The notes under the pieces: generated by a model
Told to the model about the DNA's origin: nothing
Databases searched by the model: none
The model's input: only the letters and a program-made list of their open reading frames with translations
Made by a program: the position numbers and the translations under genes
Shown: positions 47,119 to 55,493 of the stretch, one piece after another
Layout of the letters: every line of letters starts with the position of its first letter
Numbering within the stretch: position 1 is the stretch's first letter
Source: an uncultured Phocaeicola sp.
GTDB taxonomy: Bacteria > Bacteroidota > Bacteroidia > Bacteroidales > Bacteroidaceae
Length of the DNA stretch: 64,000 bases
Direction: 5' to 3'
NCBI GenBank assembly: GCA_944319745.1
Contig: CALUET010000002.1
Span: 248,001 to 312,000 of the forward strand

Positions 47119-47943
47119 TTAATCGTTATTTGTTGCCGGAGAACAGCCGTACATTTCTTTATAAATTTTTGAGAAGTGCGACAGGTTCTTGAATCCGACC
47201 TGAAAACATACATCCGTTATTTTGTCATATTTACCCGATGCAATCAGCTCATGAGCTGCTTCCAGACGGCGGTTGATAATCCATTTCTGCGGGGTGAGAT
47301 TGCTGACTTTCTTGAAGTCTCGCTTGAAAGAGGCAAGGCTGCGTCCGGTGTAAGATGCTATTTCTTCCATAGAAAGGTCATATTTATAATTTTCATCCAT
47401 ATATTCCAGCAAATCTATCTTCCACGGTTCAGTAAAGTCGAAGAGAGAGGCATACAGATTCGCGTCTGTGTGAAGTAGAATGTACAGACCTTCCACCATC
47501 TTCAATTTCAACAATTCTTCGGAAGGCCGGATTCCGGAATCAAAAAATGGAAGAATTGACTCAAACAGGCTTTTAATATCGGGACGGTCTGCCGGCAGAC
47601 GCAAGAAACTCCGCCTGTCACGTTTGGCCATTTCCGGCAAGGTCTTCTTGTCCATCTTCTGGTAAAACTCGCGTAAAAACTTGCGTGAGAATTTAAGCAC
47701 GACGGAACGATATGGTACATCGTTCTGCACACGTTTCTGAAGTATCATATTGTTATCGCGACGCATAAAGGCACATTCTCCGGCATGAAGGACATGCTTT
47801 TTCCCCTGTTCTGTGATTTCCAGTCCTCCGGAACAAAGGTAAATCAGCGTATGCTCCCTATTGGTGTGCGTACACTCGCGGTTGTCCGTAAAATAACTGG
47901 CTATAAACACATTCGAGTAATCAAGGACTTTCAGTTCTTCCAT
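47119..47943 (-). CDS. AraC-family transcriptional regulator, second copy
   Basis: 274 residues. The N-terminal cupin-like domain (YLCSGGLEITEQGKKHVLHAGECAFMRRD) senses an unknown ligand. The C-terminal DNA-binding region has SMEEIASYTGRSLASFKRDFKK and KITDVCFQVGFKNLSHFSKIYKE. Its promoter carries the same paired TTTGA operator as the acetyltransferase operon, so it probably regulates itself and the cluster. The gene faces the hydrolase convergently. Confidence 0.92.
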   Translation of the reverse strand: MEELKVLDYSNVFIASYFTDNRECTHTNREHTLIYLCSGGLEITEQGKKHVLHAGECAFMRRDNNMILQKRVQNDVPYRSVVLKFSRKFLREFYQKMDKKTLPEMAKRDRRSFLRLPADRPDIKSLFESILPFFDSGIRPSEELLKLKMVEGLYILLHTDANLYASLFDFTEPWKIDLLEYMDENYKYDLSMEEIASYTGRSLASFKRDFKKVSNLTPQKWIINRRLEAAHELIASGKYDKITDVCFQVGFKNLSHFSKIYKEMYGCSPATNND

Positions 47944-47965
47944 ACAGATATCTTCTTAGATACTC

Positions 47966-48034
47966 CAAAAGTAATTAAAAAAACGTAGAATTATTTTGTA
48001 GAGAAGCTCAAATTGTTTTGCTACCAGGTTCAAA
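47966..48034 (-). promoter_or_regulatory. second AraC gene promoter with paired TTTGA operator
   Basis: Minus-strand -7 element TACTTTTG at 47966-47973. Upstream repeats read TTTGAGCT (48005-48012) and TTTGAACC (48027-48034), 22 bp apart, with the proximal T 39 bp from the -7 element. Spacing is identical to that at 42.5 kb. Confidence 0.65.
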
Positions 48035-48332
48035 AAAATTAAAAACAGGTCTCCCAAAACTATCTTTGCTGCATCGTAAAGTAGCAAGAAAAAGGGAAAC
48101 AGAAATATTACTTTTCCACGCGGACAACAAGTGCGCAGGTTTAAGCAAGAATTATACCATATAGGCACCGACGTGATAAAGTGATATGGGCTTTATGCCA
48201 AAATACCGAATCGGCAAAACTCCAATACAGCCATGACCGAAGAAAACCTATGGGGAAATAAATTTTCTTTTCCTCATCCTTCCCATAAAATACTTACGGC
48301 AGGCAGGTAAATGCTGGTGAGATTTTATTCAT

Positions 48333-48374
48333 AATAATGGCAACTTCTTGAAGCATCAAGAGGTTGCCATTATT
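48333..48374 (-). terminator. terminator of the flavodoxin-like gene
   Basis: AATAATGGCAACTTCTTGA (48333-48351) pairs with TCAAGAGGTTGCCATTATT (48356-48374), 19 bp with one wobble, 21 bp after the stop of the FMN-reductase-like gene. The U-tract on the minus strand is weak, so it could also be a stabilising 3' hairpin. Confidence 0.6.
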
Positions 48375-48394
48375 GCTATAAGTCTGTTTACAAA

Positions 48395-48934
48395 TCAGAA
48401 CTTGTGCGCCAATGCTTCTGCCTGTCGGCATCCGTCGGTCTTGTCAATGTCGCCTTCGTTCAGTACACCGGGAATGAGCACCTCTCCTACCACCGGCCAC
48501 TTCAGCAATGCGGCCGATCTTTCGATGGGCTTTCTCACCCCATCCATTGCTGTCACGTCGTCTTCCTCGCAACAGGTTATCAGTCCGCATTTCTTTCCGG
48601 AAACATCTTTTCCTGCCACACAGAAAGAATAGATGCGGTCGATGACGCCTTTTATCTGTGCCGGGATGGAATACCAATACACCGGTGCTGTAAAAACGAT
48701 GGCATCAGCCTCGAGAATGGCAGGTGCTATGATGTTGAAATCATCATCGAACGAGCAGGCTTTACCGGTTTTAAAGCATGTCTGGCACGCATGGCAACCA
48801 CCTATTTTCAAAAATGCGGCATCAAACCGCCGTACCGTATGCCCTAACTTTTCGGCTTCCCGAATAAATGCATCTGTCATGGCGAAGCTGTTTCCATGCT
48901 TGCGCGGGCTTCCCGTAATAACAGTAATCTTCAT
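48395..48934 (-). CDS. NADPH-dependent FMN reductase/flavodoxin-like protein
   Basis: 179 residues. The start ITVITGSPRKHGNSFAMTDAF is the FMN phosphate loop of the flavodoxin-fold reductases. Two Cys-containing segments GGCHACQTCFKTGKACSFDDD (about 46-66) are typical of the iron-sulfur-flavoprotein-like/NAD(P)H-dependent FMN reductase group. APVYWYSIPAQIKGVIDR forms the next FMN loop. Reduces flavin or quinone-like compounds. It follows the NTF2-like gene by 19 bp on the same strand. Confidence 0.86.
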   Translation of the reverse strand: MKITVITGSPRKHGNSFAMTDAFIREAEKLGHTVRRFDAAFLKIGGCHACQTCFKTGKACSFDDDFNIIAPAILEADAIVFTAPVYWYSIPAQIKGVIDRIYSFCVAGKDVSGKKCGLITCCEEDDVTAMDGVRKPIERSAALLKWPVVGEVLIPGVLNEGDIDKTDGCRQAEALAHKF

Positions 48935-48953
48935 AATATTTACTCTCCTCCCG

Positions 48954-49337
48954 TTATTTTTGTATAGTGTTGGAATTCTGATTATAAGCTTTTGCCACGC
49001 ATTTCCACTGTCCGTCCATTTTCATCAGCAGCAGATAATCGGTGAAATCCACGCGGCCTCCCCAGTTTTCTTCCAAAACACGAACTACTGCAAGCGTTTC
49101 TTCCACATCCACCACATCAATGCGTGCCTTGAAATTGGCATCGGACCCCGTCGTATCTACATTTTCATAAAACTGTTCGATGCTTCCATGCTCCAGTTTT
49201 CCATCCAAGTAGCCGAACAATACGGCTTCGTCCGTAAACAATTCTTTGGCATAACAGCTTTTTCCTTCCGCTACACTCTTTACAAATTTCATAGCAGCGT
49301 CTTCCACCGCCTTGTATTCTTCAATGCTTGCTCTCAT
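48954..49337 (-). CDS. NTF2-like (lumazine-binding/SnoaL) protein
   Basis: 127 residues, NTF2 fold: an N-terminal helix YKAVEDAAMKFVKSVAEGK, then AVLFGYLDGKLEHGS and a C-terminal beta-sheet DYLLLMKMDGQWKCVAK. It resembles the putative lumazine-binding group in which the fold serves as a small-molecule pocket. First gene of a leftward pair with the FMN reductase-like gene, divergent from and probably controlled by the HxlR regulator. Confidence 0.8.
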   Translation of the reverse strand: MRASIEEYKAVEDAAMKFVKSVAEGKSCYAKELFTDEAVLFGYLDGKLEHGSIEQFYENVDTTGSDANFKARIDVVDVEETLAVVRVLEENWGGRVDFTDYLLLMKMDGQWKCVAKAYNQNSNTIQK

Positions 49338-49365
49338 AATACGTTTTGTTTTAATGTTCTTGAGG

Positions 49366-49432
49366 CAAAATTAACGGCAGCTTCTCTTTTTTGCAAGTAC
49401 CGAAAAATTATTCGGATACCGAAAATTTATTC
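49366..49432 (-). promoter_or_regulatory. promoter of the NTF2-like gene with HxlR operator candidate
   Basis: Minus-strand -7 element TAATTTTG at 49366-49373 and TTG at 49394-49396, 20 bp apart. Directly upstream, plus-strand repeats TACCGAAAAATTATTC (49398-49413) and TACCGAAAATTTATTC (49417-49432) follow one another with a 19-bp period; the first contains the dyad CCGAA...TTCGG. This is a good site for a dimeric regulator. Confidence 0.6.
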
Positions 49433-49467
49433 CATATACTTTACGCATGCCCGTAATATTAATTCCG

Positions 49468-49475
49468 TATCTTTG
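49468..49475 (+). promoter_or_regulatory. -7 element (TATCTTTG) of the HxlR gene
   Basis: TATCTTTG, 24 bp upstream of the ATG at 49500. The operator repeats lie 36-70 bp upstream, so the same regulator could act on both divergent promoters. Confidence 0.55.
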
Positions 49476-49499
49476 CATATCTCTTTATATAAGAACGAT

Positions 49500-49871
49500 A
49501 TGGCAACGTATGAACGAAAGATTCCCGTAGATTTAGATTGCCCTTTGCGGCTGACCATGAGCTTGATAGATTCCAAATGGAAATCCTGCATGTTGGACGA
49601 ACTTCGGCATGGGAGCTTGCGTCCCAGCGAGCTGCACAAATTGTTTCCCGAGGCCGCTCCCCGTGTACTCGACCTTCAATTGAAGGAACTGGTGGAAGAC
49701 GGACTGGTGACGAAGACCGTCTATCCCGAACTTCCTCCCCACTCCGAATACACCCTCTCGCCTTTGGGAGAGACACTCATCCCGATTATTGACGCAATGA
49801 TAGAATGGGGTAATAAAAACGCCGCGGTATTTGAAAAGAAATACGGCAAACCGAACATCGGAAAACCCTAA
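49500..49871 (+). CDS. HxlR-family winged-helix regulator
   Basis: 123 residues from the ATG at 49500. The whole protein is a single HxlR winged helix: CPLRLTMSLIDSKWKSCMLDEL, LRPSELHKLFPEAAPRVLDLQLKEL as the recognition helix region, and the wing VTKTVYPELPPHSEYTLS. A longer open frame runs upstream to 48633 but reads against the flavodoxin and NTF2 genes and is not used. HxlR proteins sense thiol or aldehyde/quinone stress and control redox genes. It is divergent from the NTF2-FMN reductase pair. Confidence 0.92.
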   Translation: MATYERKIPVDLDCPLRLTMSLIDSKWKSCMLDELRHGSLRPSELHKLFPEAAPRVLDLQLKELVEDGLVTKTVYPELPPHSEYTLSPLGETLIPIIDAMIEWGNKNAAVFEKKYGKPNIGKP

Positions 49872-49904
49872 ACACATACAGTATAAAATCCCTAAAAATG
49901 GGTA

Positions 49905-49935
49905 TTGCCCGACAGGCATGAGGCTGCTACCTTTG
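49905..49935 (+). promoter_or_regulatory. tetR promoter (TTG, 20 bp, TACCTTTG)
   Basis: TTG at 49905-49907 and TACCTTTG at 49928-49935. The transcript would start near 49942, so translation begins at the ATG at 49977 rather than at 49905. Confidence 0.65.
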
Positions 49936-49976
49936 CTTCATCAAAAGCAAAAACAACGTTCGTTTATAAAAAATGT

Positions 49977-50588
49977 ATGCAAACGCTGAAAAGTGACATA
50001 AGGTGCAGAATACTGGAAACTGCCCGCCGGCAATTTGAAGTAAACGGCTATTCCAAAACCTCTATGCGGGATATCGCAACAGAGGCCGGCGTAGGCGTAG
50101 GCAATCTTTACAACTATTTCACAAGCAAAGACGAGCTTTTTTGCGAAGTGGTTCGGCCGGTCATGCTTGCATTGGAAGCCATGTTGCAGGAACATCACGG
50201 CATCCGGGGTGAAGACATTATGATGATGAAATCGGAGAACTACTTGAAATCCTGCATCGACGAGTATGTTTCTCTCATCCACAATCATCACAATCTGATG
50301 AAGCTGCTTTTGTTTCGCGCACAAGGCTCGTCGTTAGAACACTTCAGAGAAGATTATACCGACCGCTCCACGGAGGTTGTCAAGGTATGGTTCTCAGCGA
50401 TGCAGGCAAAACATCCTGATATTAATACTTCGGTTTCCGATTTTATCATCCACCTGCACACGGTCTGGATGTTTACTTTATTCGAAGAACTACTGATGCA
50501 TTCAGTTCCCAAAAAAGAAATGGAATCCATCTTGCACGATTATATATTGTTTGAAATTCAAGGTTGGAGGGCTATTATCAAAGTATGA
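49977..50588 (+). CDS. TetR-family transcriptional regulator
   Basis: 203 residues from the ATG at 49977. The N-terminal helix-turn-helix is RILETARRQFEVNGYSKTSM followed by RDIATEAGVGVGNLYNYFTS, a textbook TetR DNA-binding domain. The C-terminal helical domain has no recognised ligand motif. It ends with its own terminator, just upstream of the methyltransferase-ABC operon, whose leader carries a dyad that it may bind. Confidence 0.92.
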   Translation: MQTLKSDIRCRILETARRQFEVNGYSKTSMRDIATEAGVGVGNLYNYFTSKDELFCEVVRPVMLALEAMLQEHHGIRGEDIMMMKSENYLKSCIDEYVSLIHNHHNLMKLLLFRAQGSSLEHFREDYTDRSTEVVKVWFSAMQAKHPDINTSVSDFIIHLHTVWMFTLFEELLMHSVPKKEMESILHDYILFEIQGWRAIIKV

Positions 50589-50639
50589 AATACAGAAAGT
50601 GCATATATCACAGGCCGGAAATGATTGAACGGCCGGGAA

Positions 50640-50677
50640 AGAAGGAAGTCTTTTATGAAGGCTTCCTTCTTTTTTTA
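50640..50677 (+). terminator. tetR terminator
   Basis: AAGAAGGAAG (50640-50649) pairs with CTTCCTTCTT (50663-50672), followed by a T-run. A strong intrinsic terminator 51 bp after the tetR stop. Confidence 0.85.
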
Positions 50678-50678
50678 T

Positions 50679-50701
50679 GAACAAATCTGAATATTGTTCA
50701 C
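50679..50701 (+). promoter_or_regulatory. dyad TGAACAA-9 bp-TTGTTCA, candidate TetR operator
   Basis: A 7-bp inverted repeat (50679-50685 and 50695-50701) 23 bp upstream of the methyltransferase ATG at 50725, right after the tetR terminator. Size and position suit a TetR dimer site controlling the methyltransferase-ABC operon. A longer methyltransferase start at 50677 would place coding sequence through this dyad, which disfavours it. Confidence 0.5.
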
Positions 50702-50724
50702 TAATAATAAACAAATCAACAACG

Positions 50725-51546
50725 ATGAAACAGAAACATGAATTCAAGAGTATTGTATCCGAAACATTACTTATTCCTCTTTACATGAGGGCAAAAGAGA
50801 GTCGTCGGAAGCATCCGATTTTAGATGACAAGGCAGCAGAGCAGTTGGCAGACAGCTTGGAATACGACTATTCCCGCTTTGATGGAGCAAAATTGTCGGA
50901 AGTGGGCTGTGTGGTCAGAGGCTGGTATTTTGACCGGGCCGTCCGGCAATTCATAAAAAGACATTCCACCCCAATTGTGGTGAATGTGGGATGCGGATTG
51001 GATACCCGTTTTCAACGCATCGGAAATGCGAAGGCTGTATTTTACGATATGGACTTGCCGGAAGTCATTGCTCTGCGGAAAGAGCTGATACCGGAGCTGC
51101 CGGGGAATCCTTACATTGCCGCCTCTCTGCTGGAAACAGGTTGGATGGATCATCTGCGACAGGCTCATCCCGATGCGGATTTTATCTTCATTGTAGAAGG
51201 AGTTCTGATGTATTTCTATGAAGAACAGGTAAAATCGTTCCTACATAACATCGCAAGCCGTTTTGCCGGAGGCGAATTATGGTTTGATGTCTGCGGAACG
51301 ATGATGAGCAAACACGGAGTGAAACCGGATTCGCTCCGCAATCATGAAGCACAAATCCGCTCAGGATTGAGTGACGGGCACCTGGTAGAGCATTGGGAAC
51401 CTGCCCTGAAACTTATAGAACAAGCAAATTACATGAAGTTTTTCCGTTCCCGCTGGGGATTCTTCTTCGGGCAAATATTGGGACGGATGACATGGTTATG
51501 TTACAAATTCAGTTCTTTGTTGGGATATAAAATCATGTCGAAATAA
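50725..51546 (+). CDS. LCM/TcmP-type class I methyltransferase
   Basis: 273 residues from the ATG at 50725. The SAM motif is IVVNVGCGLDTRFQRIG, followed by FYDMDLPEVIALRKELIP, typical of leucine carboxyl methyltransferase-like (PF04072-type) enzymes, many of which O-methylate small metabolites such as polyketides. The motif FIVEGVLMYF is also characteristic. It is the first gene of a three-gene unit, 20 bp before the first ABC gene, so the methylated product may be the transported compound. This link is inference. Confidence 0.88.
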   Translation: MKQKHEFKSIVSETLLIPLYMRAKESRRKHPILDDKAAEQLADSLEYDYSRFDGAKLSEVGCVVRGWYFDRAVRQFIKRHSTPIVVNVGCGLDTRFQRIGNAKAVFYDMDLPEVIALRKELIPELPGNPYIAASLLETGWMDHLRQAHPDADFIFIVEGVLMYFYEEQVKSFLHNIASRFAGGELWFDVCGTMMSKHGVKPDSLRNHEAQIRSGLSDGHLVEHWEPALKLIEQANYMKFFRSRWGFFFGQILGRMTWLCYKFSSLLGYKIMSK

Positions 51547-51566
51547 TAAAAAGATCAGTGTATTCA

Positions 51567-53369
51567 ATGAAAAAGACAAAAAAGAAAGAAGGTCTGTCCC
51601 GCCTTTTTGAAGTAGCAGGACAGAAAAAAGGTTTACTGATATTGGCCGGTTTACTGTCGGCCGGCAGTGCTGTATGTATGCTTGTGCCTTATTGGGCTGT
51701 TTATGAAATCTTGAAAGAGTTACTCATGCATAGCGGCAATCTTTATCTAACGAATGGTACAAGTATAATTTATTGGGGGTGGATTGCATTTGGAGGACTT
51801 ATTGGAGGACTTATATTACTGTATGCTTCTCTGATGTCTTCCCATGTCGCTGCGTTTCGCATTCTGTATGGATTGCGGATCCGACTGTCGGAACACATCG
51901 GAAAGTTGCCGTTGGGATATCTGAATAATACCTCTACCGGAGCAATAAAAAAGACAATGGAGCAGAACATCGAGAAGATAGAAGGGTTCATAGCACACAC
52001 CATTCCGGATTTAATAAACGTAATTGCAACCGTAATTGTGATGCTCATCATTTTCTTTTCCCTCGATGTGTGGCTGACGATAGTGTGTCTTGCGGTGGTG
52101 GCCTTGAGCATTTTCTTACAATTTTCCAACTTCATGGGAAAGAAAGCAAGAGAATTCACCAAAGACTATTACGATGCGCAGGAGAAAATGAGTGCTTCTG
52201 CCGTGCAGTATGTTCGGGGAATGCCGGTAATAAAGATCTTCGGGCAAAGCGTGCGTCAGTTCCGTCAATTCAATGCAGAAATACAGGCCTATAAAACCTT
52301 TGCACTGAAATGTTGCGATACTTATCAGAACGGGATGATAGCTTTTACCGTACTGCTTAACTCCATGGTGACGTTTATTCTTCCCATGGGCGTCCTGTTG
52401 ATGCAGGCCACTCCGCAATCTTTGTCGTTGGCAGCGGTATGGTTGTTTTTCATCATTATGGGGCCCGGCATGGCTTCACCGGTATATAAGTTGACATTTT
52501 TGGGCGGAAACACACGGGAGATAGACGAAGGCGTGGCACGCATAGACCGTATATTGGAAAAAAAGCCAGTTCCTGAGCCGGAATATCCCGCAGTCCCGAA
52601 AGCATACGATGTAGAGTTTCGTCATGTATCATTCTCATACGAGAATACCGAACAGAGGACTCGGACAGAAGCTTTACGGGACGTTTGTTTCAAAGCAAGG
52701 CAGGGAGAAATAACAGCTCTTGTGGGACCTTCCGGAAGCGGCAAGTCCACTGTGGCCAATCTGATACCTCGTTTTTGGGATGTTGAGCGCGGAGAGATTC
52801 TCATTGGCGGCATTAATATCAAACAAATACCGGCAGAACAACTGATGAACACCGTCTCGTTTGTATTTCAAGATACCTTTCTTTTTTACGATACGCTGTA
52901 TGAAAATATTGCCGTCGGCTCATCAGAGGCGACAAGAGAGCGCGTCATTGCAGCAGCAAAAGCAGCACAATGCCATGATTTCATAGAACGGTTGCCCAAA
53001 GGATATGAGACAAAAATAGGCGATGCAGGGGTATTTCTCTCAGGAGGAGAAGCGCAACGTGTCTGTCTGGCGCGGGCCATATTGAAAAACGCCCCGATAT
53101 TGGTTCTGGACGAAGCTACAGCTTTCGCCGATCCCGAGAATGAATATAAGATGCAGAAGGCTTTGCAATCACTGATTAAAGGCAAAACAGTCATCGTGAT
53201 AGCCCATCGTCTTTCTTCCGTCATATCGGCACAGCAAATACTTGTCATGAAAGAAGGACAAATAATACAGCGCGGAAGACACGACGAACTGTCTGTAACT
53301 GAAGGAACCTATAAGAATATGTGGGATGCTTATACCAGTGCATTCCACTGGACGTTGAACAAAAATTGA
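51567..53369 (+). CDS. ABC exporter-fold half-transporter, first of pair
   Basis: 600 residues from the ATG at 51567 (a GTG at 51558 is less likely). Six transmembrane helices in the first 320 residues are followed by an ATPase domain: Walker A GPSGSGKST, signature LSGGEAQR, Walker B ILVLDEATA, and the H-loop in IAHRLSS. It resembles the half-transporters of the IrtAB/YbtPQ group as well as lipid and drug exporters. Followed after 19 bp by a second half-transporter; together they form a heterodimer. Confidence 0.93.
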   Translation: MKKTKKKEGLSRLFEVAGQKKGLLILAGLLSAGSAVCMLVPYWAVYEILKELLMHSGNLYLTNGTSIIYWGWIAFGGLIGGLILLYASLMSSHVAAFRILYGLRIRLSEHIGKLPLGYLNNTSTGAIKKTMEQNIEKIEGFIAHTIPDLINVIATVIVMLIIFFSLDVWLTIVCLAVVALSIFLQFSNFMGKKAREFTKDYYDAQEKMSASAVQYVRGMPVIKIFGQSVRQFRQFNAEIQAYKTFALKCCDTYQNGMIAFTVLLNSMVTFILPMGVLLMQATPQSLSLAAVWLFFIIMGPGMASPVYKLTFLGGNTREIDEGVARIDRILEKKPVPEPEYPAVPKAYDVEFRHVSFSYENTEQRTRTEALRDVCFKARQGEITALVGPSGSGKSTVANLIPRFWDVERGEILIGGINIKQIPAEQLMNTVSFVFQDTFLFYDTLYENIAVGSSEATRERVIAAAKAAQCHDFIERLPKGYETKIGDAGVFLSGGEAQRVCLARAILKNAPILVLDEATAFADPENEYKMQKALQSLIKGKTVIVIAHRLSSVISAQQILVMKEGQIIQRGRHDELSVTEGTYKNMWDAYTSAFHWTLNKN

Positions 53370-53388
53370 ACGAAAAAAAGGAAAAAAT

Positions 53389-55119
53389 ATGAATGCTATT
53401 AAGAACATAACCATAGGTCATACGGAACGACTTTACAAACCCGTGGGACTCACCATGCTTGCTAACGTGGTGAATATCGTACCTTTCTGCCTTTCAATAG
53501 AAGCGGTACGCATTATTTTCAATGCTTTCAACGGAAGCGGACAGCCGTTGAACACCACGCGTTTGTGGTGGATCTGCGGCATTATGATATGTTACATGGT
53601 TGTTATGGCCATAGCAGAGCGGGCTTCTTATCGGGCCAACTTCAGAGGTGCGTACGAGATGAGCGCATCCGGACGAATTTCTCTGGCAGAACATCTGAGA
53701 AAACTTTCGCTCGGTTTTCTTTCGCGGCGGGACCCGGGAGATTTGTCTTCCATGCTCATTACAGACTTTTCCATGGCCGAGACAGGTATTTCCCATCATT
53801 TGCCGCAACTGATGGGAGGAGTGGTCATGCCGGTGCTGGCATTTGCTTCGCTGGTGTGGATAGATTGGAGAATGGCTGCCGCAATGTTTGCTTCTCTGCC
53901 TTTGGCTCTTCTCGTTTTATGGATAAGTACCGGGGCGCAAAAGAAGTTGAGTGGAAAACAAATTCAGGCTAAAATCAATGCCGGAAACCGATTGGAGGAA
54001 TATTTGCAGGGCATCAGGGTAATGAAAGCCTACAATCTGCTGGGCGATCGTTTCACAAGATTGCGGGATGCTTTTGCCCAATTGCGTCGCGCTTGTATCC
54101 GGCAAGAAGCACTTTTAGGCCCGTTTGTTTTGCTTTCCATCACGTTGGTTCGGGCCGGACTTACCTTTATGGTGCTGTGCGGAACCTATCTCCTGCTCGG
54201 AGGAAAACTTTCGTTATTGGTATTCGTGCTGTTTCTTGTAGTAGGATCGCGCGTATTCGATCCGCTGACTTCGGCACTGACTAATTTTACCGAGTTCCGT
54301 TATTTCTCCATTGCCGGCGGACGTATCCTTGCTTTAATGGATGAACCTGAAATGAAGGGGACAAGAAAATCTCCTGAAACGGGCGACATTCGCTTTGAAC
54401 ATGTATCGTTCGGTTATCAAGACAAGGAGGTCTTGCACGATATTTCCGTTACTCTTCCGAATAATTCATTGACTGCTCTTGTAGGACCTTCGGGAAGCGG
54501 GAAAAGTACGATAATGAAACTTTGTGCACGTTTTTACGATCCTCAAAAAGGACATGTCTTCTTTAACGGTATCCCAATGAGTGAAATAGAACCGGAGAGC
54601 CTGATGAGTCACATATCTATGGTGTTTCAGGATGTTTATCTGTTCCAGGATACGATACGAAACAACATACGTTTCGGGAAAACCGATGCGACGGAAGAAG
54701 AAATCATCGCCGCAGCCCAAAAAGCCTGCTGCCATGAATTTATTATGAAGCTGCCTCAGGGATATGACACAATGGTAGGAGAAGGCGGCTGCACGCTGTC
54801 CGGAGGAGAGAAACAACGCATATCTATTGCACGGGCTATACTAAAAGATGCCCAAATCGTGCTGTTGGACGAAGCTACGGCCTCGCTTGATCCTGAAAAT
54901 GAAGTGGAAGTGCAGAAGGCAATCGATACGTTAATCAAAGGACGCACGGTCATAGCCATTGCCCACAAACTCAAAACTATCATGAATGCAGACCGAATAA
55001 TCGTTCTGGAGAACGGACGGATAAAAGAACAAGGTGCGCACGATGAACTTATCCGGCGGGAAGGTCTTTATTATCACTTGTGGAATATACAGGAAAGTAT
55101 TTCCGGCTGGAAGCTATAA
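53389..55119 (+). CDS. ABC exporter-fold half-transporter, second of pair
   Basis: 576 residues. Six membrane helices, then Walker A GPSGSGKST, signature LSGGEKQR, Walker B IVLLDEATA and H-loop IAHKLKT, so both ATP sites of the heterodimer look active. Such pairs with exporter folds act in siderophore import in actinobacteria and enterobacteria as well as in export. There is no siderophore gene here, so direction and substrate are open. The operon ends at a strong terminator. Confidence 0.93.
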   Translation: MNAIKNITIGHTERLYKPVGLTMLANVVNIVPFCLSIEAVRIIFNAFNGSGQPLNTTRLWWICGIMICYMVVMAIAERASYRANFRGAYEMSASGRISLAEHLRKLSLGFLSRRDPGDLSSMLITDFSMAETGISHHLPQLMGGVVMPVLAFASLVWIDWRMAAAMFASLPLALLVLWISTGAQKKLSGKQIQAKINAGNRLEEYLQGIRVMKAYNLLGDRFTRLRDAFAQLRRACIRQEALLGPFVLLSITLVRAGLTFMVLCGTYLLLGGKLSLLVFVLFLVVGSRVFDPLTSALTNFTEFRYFSIAGGRILALMDEPEMKGTRKSPETGDIRFEHVSFGYQDKEVLHDISVTLPNNSLTALVGPSGSGKSTIMKLCARFYDPQKGHVFFNGIPMSEIEPESLMSHISMVFQDVYLFQDTIRNNIRFGKTDATEEEIIAAAQKACCHEFIMKLPQGYDTMVGEGGCTLSGGEKQRISIARAILKDAQIVLLDEATASLDPENEVEVQKAIDTLIKGRTVIAIAHKLKTIMNADRIIVLENGRIKEQGAHDELIRREGLYYHLWNIQESISGWKL

Positions 55120-55133
55120 ATTACCTGATTTAT

Positions 55134-55190
55134 AAAAAGACAGACGGGAAAGAGAGTAAAACAAATTCCTCTTTCCCGTCTGTCTTTTTT
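55134..55190 (+). terminator. terminator of the methyltransferase-ABC operon
   Basis: GACAGACGGGAAAGAG (55139-55154) pairs perfectly with CTCTTTCCCGTCTGTC (55169-55184), flanked by A-run and T-run that extend the stem. Also usable in reverse. Confidence 0.9.
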
Positions 55191-55411
55191 CCGCCTTTTT
55201 TACTTTATCCGACAAGTGAAAAAACGGAATCCGTGATGCCCTTTACAGCACATCTTCTCCATCAGCACCGAAAAAGAGCGCGGTGAACCCATCAGGAAAT
55301 GCCCTTGTTTTTTCCGGAGCACGCCGACAAACCGGAAAAAACAAAACTTCATAATAGATAATAAAAAGAATTGTAATTATTACAAATTAATAATATACCA
55401 AGCAAATAGTA

Positions 55412-55442
55412 TTGTAGGGCTCGGAAAGATTGCGTACCTTTG
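55412..55442 (+). promoter_or_regulatory. pflB promoter (TTG, 20 bp, TACCTTTG)
   Basis: TTG at 55412-55414 and TACCTTTG at 55435-55442, giving a leader of about 45 nt. No recognisable FNR-type dyad is seen. Confidence 0.65.
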
Positions 55443-55493
55443 CAAATGAATTTAAAGATCATTTAAAAACATCACATTATTATCTATTACACA

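Larger units (their letters stand above)
47944..48394. other. intergenic region: AraC promoter/operator and a terminator
   Basis: Between the AraC promoter elements at the left and the flavodoxin terminator at the right (48333-48374) no gene or RNA is recognised. Positions 48040-48330 hold nothing I can name. Confidence 0.5.
55120..55493. other. intergenic region with terminator and pflB promoter
   Basis: Holds the ABC operon terminator (55134-55190) and the pflB promoter (55412-55442). The 220 bp between them show nothing recognisable. Confidence 0.55.

Noticed and set aside
48633..49871. 412-codon frame read as one protein ending in an HxlR domain
   Set aside because: Only the last 123 codons from 49500 are an HxlR protein; the upstream part is antisense to two real genes and precedes the -7 element.
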